Assembly (NCBI GenBank): GCA_023213395.1
Contig: CM041465.1
Span: 2,170,001 to 2,234,000, forward strand
Length of the DNA stretch: 64,000 nt
Source: Cycas panzhihuaensis
Taxonomy: Eukaryota; Cycadophyta
Direction: 5' to 3'
The position numbers were made by a program, and so were the translations under genes. The notes beneath the pieces are model-generated. The model saw nothing but the letters and a program-made list of their open reading frames with translations. It was not told the origin of the DNA and made no database searches. Below, one piece after another: positions 1 through 11,527 of this stretch (the first letter of the stretch is position 1; every line of letters starts with the position of its first letter).

Positions 1-300
1 TCACCTAATGAAAAGTGGTCAAGACAAGCCCCCATTGTTCACTACTTTAGAATTTTTGGCTCTACATGCTATACCCATATTCTGGATACAGATAGAAATA
101 AACTCCAGCCAAGGGTACTTAAAGGCATCTTTGTTGGATACCCTATGGATAAGAAAGGGTATAAGGTCTTCATACCTTCACAACAAAAAATTATCGTTAC
201 CAGAGATGTCATTTTTACAGAGACAAAGGATCAGTTACTTAAATTAGACTTCATAGTACCCTCACGCCGCTACAATAATGTTATCAAGTATAATGTTTAG
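1..300 (+). pseudogene. E1 integrase C-terminal (post-integrase) fragment
   Basis: Frame 1 is open from the window edge to a TAG at 298-300. It reads as the conserved region after the copia integrase core: a FGSTCYTHI stretch, then KLQPRVLKGIFVGYP and GYKVFIP, then TRDVIF. This region follows the DDE core and precedes RT in copia polyproteins. The catalytic core lies outside the window. The open frame ends where a spacer of variable sequence normally begins, so the stop probably breaks a once longer polyprotein. Confidence 0.8.
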
Positions 301-814
301 ATTCTAAAATTTGGGGGGGAGGGGGGACATACATAAATTACTCCAAATGTTTGAAGCTGACAATAGAGCCTTGGAGGATACAAGTTGTGACTCTGAACTA
401 ATGAGTGCATATCCAACACCATCTTTTGAAGATAGCAGAGTTGACAAAGGCAAAGCCATTATATAAAAACCATCCTCTCCACCTTCAATTGACAAAGGCA
501 AAACAGTGGTAGAAGGACCATCTTCCTCAGGCACATCAACATCCTCCTTATAAAATAATCATTTTAATGAATATGATGAGAACCAAGAAGTTGGGTAAAT
601 GAGGATATCATTCCCAACTCGAGGATCTTGAGAAGCCCGCCAACTCAATAAGAACATACGATCAGATGAGGTGGGAAAAACTGGCGCTCGAAGTGCCCAT
701 AGAGCAAGGATGCAGGAATTATTATATACTGAGCTTGAACCAACAAAATTGCATCTTACTCTTAATGAAGAGCCCTTAACGTACCAAGAAGTTATAAAGC
801 ATGCAGTTTGAAGA

Positions 815-1955
815 AATGCCATGAATGAAGAGTACTAATCTCTTATCAAGAATGGTACATGGGAGCTTGTTGATCTACCACTTGGCAGAAAGGTAGTTCA
901 AAATAAATAGGTGTTCAAAAACAAATGTAGATCAGACGGCACCCTTGAAAAACACCTATAACCAAGTGGCCTACAATTGCCAAGATATTGATGCAACGTT
1001 GTTCATCAAGTGCCATAAGGATAAAGTCACTTATCTCATAATCTTTATGGATGACATGCTAGTAACGGGCAATAGTGAATAGGCAATAAGTTAGCTGAAA
1101 AAGGACCTTGGCAAAACGTTTGAATTGTCTGACCTTGGTTTGATGAAATATTACTTAGGAATTGAAGTAACACAAAAGAAAGGAAAATTTTTCCTCTCCC
1201 AAGAAAAATACATCAATGATCTTCTAACCAAGTTTCAGTTAGAAGATGCTCAACCAATGATGTTACCTATGGATCTTAACACCAAACTCTCAGTTGAAGG
1301 TGATATTAGGGAGGTAGACGTAACACTTTATAGAAAACTTGTAGGTAGTCTCATCTACACTACCAATACAATGCCAGATATTATACACTCTGTCGACATT
1401 CTTGCTTGTTATATAACAAATCCTAAGTAGAATCATTGGCAGGCAGGAGTGCGAGTATTGAGATACCTTAAGACGACCAACAAATATGGTTTGTTGTATG
1501 AACCTAATTCAGACTTCAAGCTTTCTGTATACATAGACTCAAACTTTGCAGGAGATAAAGATACATGAAGATCTACGTTTGGGTATGTAACGTTTCTTGG
1601 AATAACACCAATATCATGGAGATCTAGATGGCAGAAGATAGTTATAGATTCAACTACCGAAGCTAAATACATTACTGCTTCTAAGACCAGTAAAGAGGTG
1701 ATATGGCTGAGAAAATTATTAGAAACATTGAATATCACCCAAACAAGTCCTACAAGTCTTCATGTAGATAATTATTCAGCAATCTGCATGGCAAAAAATC
1801 CTGTATTTTATAATCGTACCAAACACATAAGTACGAAAGTCTATAGGATTAGGGAACTTGTTCATGATGGCACAATTCAATTAGATTGTTGTCCCACAGT
1901 AGATCAAGTGGCCAATATCTTCACCAAACCACTGCAAAGGGTAAAGTTTGAATAG
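815..1955 (+). pseudogene. E1 reverse transcriptase and RNase H remnant with internal deletion
   Basis: Around 820-950 the frame reads AMNEEY-stop-SLIKNGTWELVDLP, the start of copia RT. Within about 60 bases it jumps to DATLFIK, followed by IIFMDDMLVTGN, the catalytic region (MDD in place of the usual VDD) near 1045. The central RT blocks, several hundred bases, are therefore deleted. SDLGLMKYYLGIEV and the rest of the RT thumb follow to 1430. RNase H then runs to 1955: STTEAKY, a WLRKLLETL helix, HVDNYSAI, and FTKPL near the end. Stops at 1428-1430 and 1566 and small frame changes make it non-functional. Confidence 0.85.
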
Positions 1956-2026
1956 TTTTGAAGGTAACTCGGTCTTAGGGCCTCCATCTTCGATTGATCA
2001 AAGAAGATGGCAACAGGATCATCATA

Positions 2027-2183
2027 CTCTATTCTCTTTGTGAAAACCCCTTGTGGGTGCGGAAGAATAAGAGTAAGTCTTTGCTCTATCCTCTTTATGA
2101 AAACCCCATGTGGGTACGGAAGGATAAGGGTTGTACTTATTTTGGAAAATTAGAACCTGTGAAAACCCAAAAGGGTATAGGGG
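2027..2183 (+). repeat. 57-bp tandem duplication after E1 pol
   Basis: Two imperfect copies of a unit with the core GAAAACCCC-TGTGGGT-CGGAAG begin at 2027 and 2084, a period of 57 bases. A shorter third relative, GTGAAAACCCAAAAGGGTA, starts near 2159. A further stretch at 2311-2345 holds GGGTTTT...AAGGGTTTTCCCAC. All lie between RNase H and the polypurine tract. They are untranslated and of unknown role. Confidence 0.7.
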
Positions 2184-2444
2184 ATGACCAAACAGTGTAT
2201 GGAGACTTAGCAGATTAATCTGCACATTTAAGCTACTTGGCTATCAGGCTACATCAAAGAGCTACCTTAGCCATTTTGATTTATAAAAGGGGCTATAGAT
2301 CTTAGAAAGTTCATGGGTTTTTATTCCCCATAAGGGTTTTCCCACAAAAGTGTCATTTAGAATTTCATTGTAATAATGAGGCTCAAATGAAGACCTTTTA
2401 TAATAGATTTTTTGAAAATGACCTTCCACCATTAAGGGGGGGAT

Positions 2445-2737
2445 TGAAAGAGGTTAATGTATCAAGGTCATTTTTGTAGATTAATTATATGACCTTAGGA
2501 TATATTATTAGTATTAGTCTCTTAACTAAATATACTTTATGTGCATTTAGATGTAATTTCAAGTTCATGTTATTAGGTAGGAAAATCATAACCCTAATGC
2601 TCACCTTCAATAATAAAAGGCAAAATCTCAAGGAGGGAGTCATTATTCATTCTCACCTCCAAGCTTGCTCTCATATCTTGTTTCATCTTCTTTTTCATTC
2701 TCCATTGCCATTGTGTGCATGTGAGTGATTTATCACA
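2445..2737 (+). repeat. Probable 3' LTR of E1
   Basis: A polypurine tract (TTAAGGGGGGGA, about 2432-2443) is followed at once by TGAAAGAGG, as expected for the start of a 3' LTR. The end is set at CACA (2737) because integrase-tail coding of E2 begins about 40 bases further on. No 5' LTR is available for comparison and no target duplication can be checked, so the right boundary is tentative. Confidence 0.45.
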
Positions 2738-2774
2738 TAGATCCATCCTTCCTTTAGTTGGATGGTAGAAGTAT

Positions 2775-4774
2775 AAAGTATATCCCTATTAGATACTCTA
2801 AGGAAAACAAAGCATACAAAATATACAAGTTACCATCTTGAAAAGTTTATACAACTTGTGATGTAATCTTTTAGGAAGATAAGACTCAAAATGTTGGCTC
2901 ATTTAATGTTGATGATTAGGTAGAGAGACCACCTAAATGTAGTTCTTTATGTGATATTATTCAACCTAAATATAAACTATTTAATATTGTTGAAGAAGTA
3001 GAATTAGAATCTTTTCAGTTTCTAAAAGATAAATTGGAGTAGAAGTCAAAGATAAAGTAGAAGATAAAGCTAGAGAAACTATTTGATACTTCACCTTCAT
3101 CTGTGAATAAGAAGCTTCTAAAGTAGTATTTGAAAATTATGGAAGATGCTTAGAAGTTGTTACCTGATATTGAGGAAAAGAAAAAGTTAAAAATATAACC
3201 TCCTGAATAACTAAACATGGCTCGTTTGACATGTGTATTATATGCAAATGAACTATCTATAATTGAAAAAGTAGTCAAAGAGTAGAAGTGGAATGATACT
3301 ATAGACACTAAAATCTAAGTTATTAAGAAGAACCACACATGTAATTTGGTTGAATTACCTATGAGCAAGCATGTAATTGGTTACAAATTGATCTATAGGA
3401 TTAAGTTCAAATTGGATAAATCTATAGATAGATACAAAGTTTGACTTCAAGTAGTAAGAAGGGATTGACTACTGAGAAATATTCACTTATATTGTATACA
3501 TGAATATCATTCATCTCATTTTTGTGATGGCTACTCAATTCAATTAGTAATTACACCAAATAGATATGAGAAGTATATTTCTGAATAGGGATTTAAACAA
3601 AGAAGTCTACATGGAGAAATCACTTGATCTTGTTAACAAGGATCTTGAGTACTTGGTATGATGACTTAAGAAGGTCTTATATGGCCTAAAATAGGCTCCT
3701 AGAATCTAGTATAAAAATATTAATTAGTACTTTCTAAAGAATAGATTTAAGAAATATTAAATTGTCTAAAATCTATATATGAAAGCATAAAATGATAAAA
3801 CAATATTTATGGTGTTGTATGCTGATGATTTACTAATCATAAGTAATGATATCAATATGATATTAAACTTGAGAGAAGATCTTAGTCATTTCTTTAATAT
3901 AATAGATCTAGAATTTTACACTACTTAGTGTAGAAGTATGGTAAAATCTTGAATATGTCTTCATCTCGCATGCAGAGTACACTTGAAAATTTTTGAAGAA
4001 ATTCATAATGGATCATTATAAACTTGTACCTACTCCTATAGAGACATGTTCTAGGTTGATAATAGAAGATGGTAGAGCAGATATTAATTTAATATTAGAT
4101 AGGCAATTGGTAGAAAGTCTAATATACCTGATTACTACTAGACTTGAATTATCTTTTATAGTTATAATGGTATTTAGATTTATAGTAGTGATAAAATAGA
4201 GTCATTAGAAATTTATAACAAGGATCCTTAAATATTTAAAAGGGACAATTTAATATGGAGTTAAATTCTAACATAATGATAATTTTAAATTGATAGGATT
4301 CATCAATTCTAATTAGGCTAGATGTGTAAATAATAGAAGGTTGACTTTTGGATATTATTTAGTTTGGTTTTAATTACTATCACTTAGAGTAATAAAAGAC
4401 AAAAAAATGTTACTTTTTCCTCTACTAAAATAGAGTATAAGGTTGAAGTTGTAGTAGCTACTTAATCCATTTAGTTATAATAGATTTTAGAAGATATAGG
4501 ACTAGTGTAATTAGAACTAATTATTTTGTACTGTGATAATTAGAGTACTTTAAAGATTACAAAAAAAATTATGTTCTATACTCATATAATGCATATTAAA
4601 GTACATAATCACTTTATTTAATAATTGATTAAAAAATGTATAATTGAGATGGTGTATGGGTTGACAGAAGAACAGTTAAATGACATCTTCATCAAACCAC
4701 TGGTATATAATAGATTCCAGATTTTCAAGGATGGCTTAGGTGCTAAGAAAAATAAAATAAACACTAAGGAGGAG
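2775..4774 (+). pseudogene. Decayed Ty1/copia pol remnant E2 (integrase tail, RT, RNase H)
   Basis: This is an AT-rich, heavily mutated copia polyprotein. It starts in the post-integrase region (YSKENKAYKIYKLP, then VYTTCDVIF). The start of RT is near 3290 (KWNDTIDTKI, NLVELPMSKHVIGYK, IYRIKFKLDKSIDRYK). The catalytic site is near 3815 (VLYADDLLIISND, with the YADD form intact). The thumb is at about 3990-4200. RNase H ends near 4740 (QLNDIFIKPL, FQIFKDGLG). Stops are frequent and gag and the integrase core are absent. A purine-rich tract (ACTAAGGAGGAG, 4763-4774) lies directly before the LTR. Very old and non-functional. Confidence 0.8.
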
Positions 4775-5104
4775 TGTTTACAATTAATGTTTATTTATAT
4801 CTCATAATTTTAGATTATGAGTCTCCCCTTTAATTTCTGTATTTTACTAGTATTAGGTTATTTTAATATTTATATGAGTGATGAGTTATTAGGGGTTATA
4901 ACTCATATCACATGTATCAATTAGCTATAATTTAAATATTGTCTTAGAATTATATTTATGTACATATAATACATTATAAAATTTAATAAGATATGACTTT
5001 AGTTTGAGATTTTATCAATTGTATAAAATTAAAATTTCATATTAATTATGTAGTTATTCTTGCTTTAGCTAAATCTCTATTATTATTGTTTTAATAGTTT
5101 TACA
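4775..5104 (+). repeat. Probable 3' LTR of E2
   Basis: The sequence begins TGTTTACAATT directly after the purine-rich tract and the RNase H end. It is AT-rich and non-coding, and a TTTTACA end is found about 330 bases on. The start is well supported by context. The end is a guess from the TG...CA rule, with no second LTR in the window. Confidence 0.4.
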
Positions 5105-7883
5105 ATAGGATTATCCCAAGATGAGACTCCAAAATAGTGTGAATAGCTTAGAGTAGACTTACATGATTATATGGAGAAATGGTAGACTCAAACATGGTTT
5201 ATGAATTTTTTGTTTATTTTGAAAAATAAGACAAAGGGATTAAAGAATAAGGGAAGAAATAGAAAAGAAATCCCATATATCTTCACTGCTTTTCCTACAC
5301 CCCTTAATATGTTGAACTAGTATTATTTAAGTCTTGGGTATTAATACTTGATCACACCTCACTTCATGTGTTGACTTACTAGTAAACACACTTAGCAAAT
5401 AACAACTTCTAGTTAGGGGCCTTACTTCATAACCCTAATTTCCCTACTAGTTCTTTTATACCTCCACCTAATAAGAAGAGGCTTTTATTCTTATATCTTC
5501 TCGATGCCCTTCACCCTATATATTGAGAGTGAATTGGGTGATTTTAAGATCCCAAATTCATGTGTGTGATTATGATAATATTCGCAGATATTATTTCTAC
5601 TTATAGGGGTTAACAATGCATATAAGTACATACAATAATAGATATAATCTAGAATATCTAAACTATTAAGAAAACATACAATTCTACTCTAAAAGCATTC
5701 ACACCAAGCAACTTACAAAATGAAACAAGTAGGATTTTATATGTAAGCTTGTAAAAATAAGAAACAAGCACCAAAGGAATTTGTATCTAAGTACACTTAA
5801 ACTTGGCTTTCTCCTTTTAGACTTAAATGACCTATGTTTATAAAAGAAACAAGTAAGTTCTTCAAGCAAACTCAATGAAAAGATAAGAGAAAAATGTGAA
5901 GAAATAAGGGGATTCCCTTCAAGAAAACTCCTAGTTTAAAAGGTTCCTTGATTGCCTTAATTAAAGTGTATATTAATGTTTTCTCTAAGCATTAAGGACT
6001 CTTAAATTAAGTTTCAGGGGGGTTGATTTATAAATTAGAGTGTTGCAAGACATGACACCACTTCAAAGAGAAAGTTATGAAAAGTGGGTGTTAATTAAAC
6101 CCACTTTGTTACTACAAATCACAATGAAAGTTATTATAAAAGAAGGCAAATGCTTACATGAAAAGAGTTATTACATGTTAATGTACTAATCAAGGAGGTG
6201 ATAAGCATGTCAAAATCGTGCTTCAAAGATAGTAAATCCTATAAGTGAAATGCTATCATAGAGAGAGAAGGTGAAATAATCATATATATATGTAAAGTAG
6301 GTTGAAGTAAATAAGAATGCCACAATCAAGAGGAAGCCTCTTGATCATAAACCCAATCATGATGATAAGCACAAGAAAGAAATCTAGCTTCAAGAAAAAA
6401 AATCAAGTAATAAGCATCCAAGCAACAAACTTTATCTAAGAAAAATTCTTAAGAACAAATGAGCTAAATCTTACACCTAATTTTTTTAGTAAGTAAATTC
6501 AAATATAGAGGGTTATTGGTGACACCTTAAGAGAACTAAAACTTGCTAGAAATCATAATGTAAAATTAGAGGAGAATGTGAAAAAGAAGGGTTTTGGAGA
6601 AAAGATGAAGTCCCTAAGTAATGTATATAATGGGGCTAAGATCTCCTTCTCTGTTTAAGCTAATAAACATCAAATAATACACCCAAAGAAGTCTTCAACA
6701 AGGAACACCAATCTCCAAATCTGCACATATAAGAAAATAAGAAAAATAAGGAGAAAATACTAAAAGGATAGAACTTCATTATGCCAACTAAGAGTTGCCC
6801 TACCAAATGAGCATATGAAAATTTATAGGATTCTTAGAATATGATTTTTTTAAGAAAACCACTTGTTTAATACCTAAGTATTTCTAATGCTATATTTGGT
6901 AAGATGAAATAAAATACCAAATCATGCCAAAATGCAAGATTTTTTAAAAACTTATTAATTTAAAAAAAGATAATAATTTAGTAGATTGACCCATTAAAAT
7001 CCTAAAAGCATGTAATAAGAGGATAATTAGTAGGAAAAGGACTAAAACAAGACCCAAAGATAGTTTAAGCATTAGAGAAAAATATAATGAAGAAGGGGTT
7101 GCTAGTATTTCAAGGGGGTGCCCTAATAAACTAGGTTTAAAGCATAAGTTGATTATAATAACTATAGTATAATAACTTAAACTTTTAAACATTAAAGTTT
7201 AAGGAATACCCCACCTTTTAAGATGTTTAGTGTAAAAACTAGGTCATTCTATGATAGGAGTTAAAAGTTAGGATCCAACTATAAAAGCAAGGGTGAAAAT
7301 AATGCTTGACTACCAAAGAGGTCAAATTTTGAGAAAACATTTGCCCCCTTGGCAACTAAAGCTAAATGGAAGATATGACACAAGATGTTGATAGTTGATA
7401 ATCACCTTTGGATATAAATATTATATGAGAATATGATGACAATGCCATTTTCTTTAACATTCTGAGCTCTAAGGATAAGGTGAATTTAGACACATGCACA
7501 TTATATAAAGAGAGACCTAAATTAGTTAGCAAACACATAGAGTTAGGGGTTAAGGGTTTGGCATATAACATTTAATTGATGTACATCTAAGAGGGAGTCT
7601 ATATAGAGGAAGATATTAGCGAGATGAGAATAAAATGAATCCTAAAAGGCACCTATAATGGTTGTATACTCAATTAGGATATTTATAGTAGAGGGTAAGA
7701 ACAAACTCATACTTACAACGACTTGATTAAAAGGAGGTTTAATAACCTAAGCAACAACAAAAGGCCTAGGATTTCCTTAATATTTTCTTATTTATATGAA
7801 TAATATATGCCACGTATAGTCATGACTCACAAAGGGTTGAACAAGGAATTATTGGATAGGTAAAATAGGGTGGAAAATAGTTA
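5105..7883. other. AT-rich stretch without recognisable gene
   Basis: I see no domain in any frame beyond short chance open frames, the longest about 80 codons. It is continuous across the insertion of element C with 16072-18215, which ends in a Tat-like integrase tail on the minus strand. It is therefore plausibly the decayed 3' part of element M0, but nothing in this stretch itself proves it. Confidence 0.4.
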
Positions 7884-7888
7884 GAAAT

Positions 7889-8223
7889 TGTTGGGAATAA
7901 TCCCAATGTTTGTGCACTAGAGCGCTTAGGGCCCCTCAAAGCCACCTTTGAGGGCCCCTAGGGCACCTTGAACCGTTCAGCAGCCGCCCGGACCGACCAC
8001 TCACGTGAGGTACGTATTACCGTTATTTATTTTTTATATTTTTTCAAACTAACCTTAATTGTTGTGCAGCTAGGGTGATGACGCCCGACGCCTCCCCGAA
8101 TCTCTATTTAAGGGTTGGGAATACCTCCCTGGTGTTTATTAACACCGCCACTCTTTCGGAAATCACCGTTGTACTCAAGATGAAAGTCGCGTGATGTCCT
8201 GCTCTGCTCCTCCGGCTCCATCA
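7889..8223 (+). repeat. 5' LTR of element C
   Basis: It starts TGTTGGGAATAATCCCAATG and ends GGCTCCATCA. The first bases form a small hairpin (TTGGGA-ATAA-TCCCAA). A second hairpin at about 7928-7961 pairs CCCTCAAAG with CTTTGAGGG. A CTCACGTGAG palindrome lies at 8000-8009 and a TATA-like CTATTTAAG at 8104-8112. The 3' LTR at 15733-16066 matches almost throughout. Confidence 0.95.
8000..8112 (+). promoter_or_regulatory. LTR promoter of element C: CACGTG palindrome and TATA box
   Basis: A ten-base palindrome with a CACGTG core (the G-box/E-box class bound by plant bZIP and bHLH factors) lies about 95 bases upstream of CTATTTAAG. The same arrangement is in the 3' LTR (palindrome near 15840-15849, TATA near 15947-15955). 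That this is the element's promoter is inferred from LTR position. Confidence 0.6.
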
Positions 8224-8225
8224 TT

Positions 8226-8237
8226 TGGTATCAGAGC
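8226..8237 (+). other. Primer-binding site of element C (tRNA-iMet)
   Basis: TGGTATCAGAGC, complementary to the 3' end of initiator tRNA-Met, lies two bases after the 5' LTR. This is the usual primer site of plant copia elements. Confidence 0.9.
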
Positions 8238-8741
8238 TAAGTTGAGCTAGGTTGTCATTTTTCTGATTTTAGTTGCTCAAAAGTCCGACGGAACATAGCT
8301 ATATGACTGCTCGTTGAGATTCTGGCGAGCTCACCGATCTGCTGGAGAAGACGGTTCTGGATTCCATCCACTGTGGAGGAAGATCTCCGCCTAAGTTTGC
8401 TCTCCATACGGAAACCAGGTTCCTCGTTTACCTTTATATTTTTCAACATATAAATACATAAATGTTTTGATATATAATTTTTTGATATACGCCTCTTATT
8501 TGTCCATTTAATCTGCAACACATAAGCGTTCGATAGATCAGTAGTACTGTTACCATCCATTCTCTTATAATCATTTGCCCTCCGTGTGAAGACATTACCC
8601 AGGTATCTATACTGTCCTATTTCGTGTTCTCTCCGAGTGCCTACACTCTCGCCTCTCTGTCTTGGTGTGCATTGGCGCACAGTCCTACGCACGGTGAGAA
8701 GGCATACGCAGAGACTCGTCTCGCCTCGCCCGCCTTGCACC

Positions 8742-8878
8742 CGCCTATCCTCTGCTTTTCTAACCTCACCAAGGTAGCCTGCTTCCGCTCACGGAAAGCG
8801 CCGCCTCGCGCCGCCTATCTCTGCTTTCTAACCTCACCAAGGTAGTTTGCTTCCGCTTTTTCCGCCCGCCGGCTCGGC
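8742..8878 (+). repeat. 69-bp tandem duplication in C leader
   Basis: CGCCTATC-CTCTGCTTT followed by CTAACCTCACCAAGGTAG occurs near 8742-8776 and again near 8811-8844, a period of about 69 bases. Each copy ends in CAAGGTAG, which also resembles a splice donor (AAG|GTAG). Confidence 0.75.
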
Positions 8879-9115
8879 CCGGCCTCGCGGCCGCCCGCCT
8901 GGCCGCCGCCGCTGCCCGCCGCCTCGCCCGCCGCCGCTGCCGCCTGCCCGCTCGCGGCCGCGCTCGGCGCCGCCCGCTGCCGCCGTGCTCGCCGCTGCCG
9001 CCTCGCCGCCTGTGACGCCGCTTCGCCGGCCGCTGGCCTCGCAGGCCACTGCCGCTGCTGCATCGCCTCCGCCGCCGCCGCTCGCCGCCCGCCGGCCGAC
9101 TGCGCCCTCCATTAT
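8860..9115 (+). other. GC-rich, CpG-dense block in C leader
   Basis: About 250 bases consist almost wholly of C and G, rich in GCCGCC, CCGCCG and CGCGGCCGC, in an otherwise AT-rich neighbourhood. Open frames run through it on both strands, but they encode only Ala/Pro/Arg/Gly low-complexity sequence and are not credible proteins. It resembles a CpG island or 5' UTR of a host gene. Confidence 0.85.
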
Positions 9116-9381
9116 TTCAGATATATATAGTATATAGACCGTGCGTGTTTTGGCGTTGTGAATCGGGCGTCCGTGTTTTGCCCTTAGAATTCCGCTTTAG
9201 AGCGTCCGTGTTTTAGCGTTGTGAATTGTTTACCGTTGTGGTATTACTTGCGCATCTGTTCCATTGTATTTAACGTTACGTTTTGTGATAGTCATTCAGT
9301 TTGATTTATTCTGTATTCTAAAATTTCAGTTTTAAAGGGTTTGCATTCTATTTCTTACTCGACGAGCGAGTTCACCCCTCC

Positions 9382-9427
9382 TAGCATCGGAGGTTCCTGT
9401 TTCCTAGCTGGTCTCGGGTTCAATCCC
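9382..9427 (+). other. tRNA-like RNA polymerase III A-box and B-box pair
   Basis: TAGCATCGGAGG (9382-9393) matches the A-box consensus TRGYNNARNNGG at all but one position. GGTTCAATCCC (9417-9427) matches the B-box GGTTCRANNCC fully. The spacing (about 24 bases) is a little short for a tRNA-derived SINE. No full cloverleaf can be drawn, so it is not a functional tRNA gene. It may be a SINE head captured in the leader. Confidence 0.4.
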
Positions 9428-11527
9428 AGCCCAGTTCATTTTCAGACTGTTTTTTATAGAAGTTTTTTCAATTTTAAACCTTATTCTTTTTAAAAATTTT
9501 ATTTTTCCATAGGGTTATTGGCGCATTTTTTGCCATAATCTCCTCGCTCATCGGTTTCAGACGAAACCTGCGCCATCAGATCAGAAATTTTCTGTAGATC
9601 AATTTCGACTGGTCATAAGACCGATTTGGTGCCCATTTGACCTCGTTTCACCCCGTTTAACATTGGACTTTCGAAATTTCAGCAGTTTTTACATTTTTGA
9701 TAAAATCAGTTTTAGAACTGGCTGCTATTTATTGTTGGTAAACTGTTTTGTATCTGAATTTTTCCTATTCTGATCTACGTCATATAAACTCTAATACCCA
9801 TCTTTTACTTTAATTTTTTGACTTCATTTTTACTAATATTTTAATCGTTAAAATAAGAAAATTAGTTGATTTTACCTGTTTCTTGAACATTCTCCATAAA
9901 GATACTTATCACTTTTTTCACTATAACTTTTGCAATTTTTATCAGATTTCATTTCCGTCAACTTCGTTGGGAAGCTGACTCGTTTCTCTTCACTGTGATA
10001 TATTTTTTCATATATTTTGACATATTTTACTTATATTTCAAATCAGCTAAAGTTGAGTCATTTTATTAGCCTAAATCGCTTTTTACACTGCTTAATATAT
10101 TCTTTTAAAAATTTTCAATTGGCAGAATATTAATTACTTCATCAATCATATTTGATCATTTGTTCAGCTTTTCTAAGGATTAATTAGTACTTTTTTACAA
10201 TTTTTTGCCTACCTTGCTCTTGTTAGGCTCCATAAGGAGGTCCTTTCCTTAGCATCATTCAAAACGTGACTTATTGGTATCATTTTTCAAAACCGTCTGT
10301 CTTATTGGATTCACATTTCAGCAATCTACATATTGATAAAATTTTAAGCTATTCTGACCTCATTCAATATCGCTTTTCAATCTGTTAAAGTTGAGTATAT
10401 ATATTCATCCTAACAAGCTTGTCTTCCTTTCAAAAATTGTAAAGAAAATTCTTGTTTACTCAAAGTTTTTTGCTTGATCTTTCTACAAGCTCTTTACATT
10501 ATTTTTGAACAAGCATTTGATTATAAGGCAATACATAAAAGTTGTTCTTAAAAGAAGTTTTTTTTTTTTTTACATTGAAGATTTATTATTCATTTGAGAA
10601 ATTGGCATCTGTTTATCTATTCTCAAAAGTTTATTTTAAATCTTGCATAAGTGAAAAGTTTTGAGCATCATTACTTCCTTTGATTAAAAGTGTATCAAAG
10701 TTCTTCTTCATTATTTGAAAATATCATCCTTCTTGCACTTATAAAAGGAAAATTGCATTGCTTTTCAAAGGCATATTATATTTGTTTGAAGGACATTATA
10801 TATTTTTTTTGAAAAAAAGCAAAAAGAGTTTTTTTGTAAAAGTTTTCATTTCATCTTGCTTAGAGCATTTTTTTCTATTATCAAAAGAATTTTTCTTTTT
10901 CTAAGCAAGACCACATTGCTAAATAGATTAGTTTTCACATCAAATAAGATAAATCCGAATTGAACCACACTTTCTTTCCAAACTTGCAAGGGGAACTGGG
11001 ACCCTGAAGTTACCACCCCGCACACGCTAATCGACCTACTCATATTGGATGAGGACAGCCATTAGCTATCAGGTGTATACTGGTGGCGGTCGAGTGCGTA
11101 ACCTTTCATTTTATGGTGTTTGGAGACCAAGGCTAGACTGAGAGGGTGAGTGCCTTTGGTTCGAGAACCTTCACCGCTAGATCCGTCGTTAGGCATAAAT
11201 CCAGGCAGTGGACCAACAATCTGTGGGGTGTCAAAGCCTTCTTAAGACCACGTCGAGGTATATAGAGCCTAGCCAAGACTGCAGATAAAGGGTCCCTGTT
11301 TTGCCATCCGTAGGCGCCATCGATGAATAGCAAGAAAGGTTTCCCAGAGAAACATTAACTTAGAGCCTAGTAGCCTTTCTAGGTCCTAGTTCATTTGTTC
11401 AAACTTTTGAAATCTTGGGATATATATATTTGGAAATAATCTCTTTCATTTTAAGTTCTTTCAAATTTTCTACACTCAAATATTTTTGCTATTGCATTTA
11501 TCATATTTTATACAACCTTAATTTAAA

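Larger units (their letters stand above)
1..2737 (+). mobile_element. Decayed Ty1/copia retrotransposon E1 (3' part)
   Basis: Only the 3' portion of this copia element is in the window. In order it shows the tail of integrase, a connecting region, the beginning and end of reverse transcriptase, RNase H, an untranslated stretch with short tandem repeats, a polypurine tract and a probable 3' LTR. Copia order (integrase before RT) is clear. The middle of RT is missing and several stops interrupt the frame, so the copy is dead. Coding of another copia element (E2) resumes within about 40 bases of the LTR end, so E1 was probably inserted into E2. The 5' half lies to the left of the window. Confidence 0.8.
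8238..11527 (+). other. 3.3-kb untranslated leader of element C
   Basis: No long coding frame links to gag, whose ATG is at 11528. The leader is a mosaic: a moderately GC segment (8238-8740), a 69-bp tandem duplication (about 8742-8878), a very GC-rich block (8860-9115), a short 63-bp-spaced duplication (GCGTTGTGAAT near 9153 and 9216), a tRNA-like A/B box pair (9382-9427), an AT-rich intron-like run (9440-10970) and a less AT-rich conserved-looking part (10980-11400). This is much longer than a typical copia leader and suggests acquired sequence. Confidence 0.75.

Noticed and set aside
6507-6527. TGGTGACACC-like stretch resembling the Tat primer site on the plus strand
   Set aside because: No LTR end (CA) precedes it and no matching LTR or gag lies around it, so it is probably chance.
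8815-9137. Open frames of about 80-96 codons on both strands in the GC block
   Set aside because: They are Ala/Pro/Arg/Gly low-complexity products of base composition, present on both strands at once.
9360-9440. A functional tRNA gene
   Set aside because: Only A/B-box similarity is present. The T-stem pairs poorly and no acceptor or anticodon arm can be drawn.
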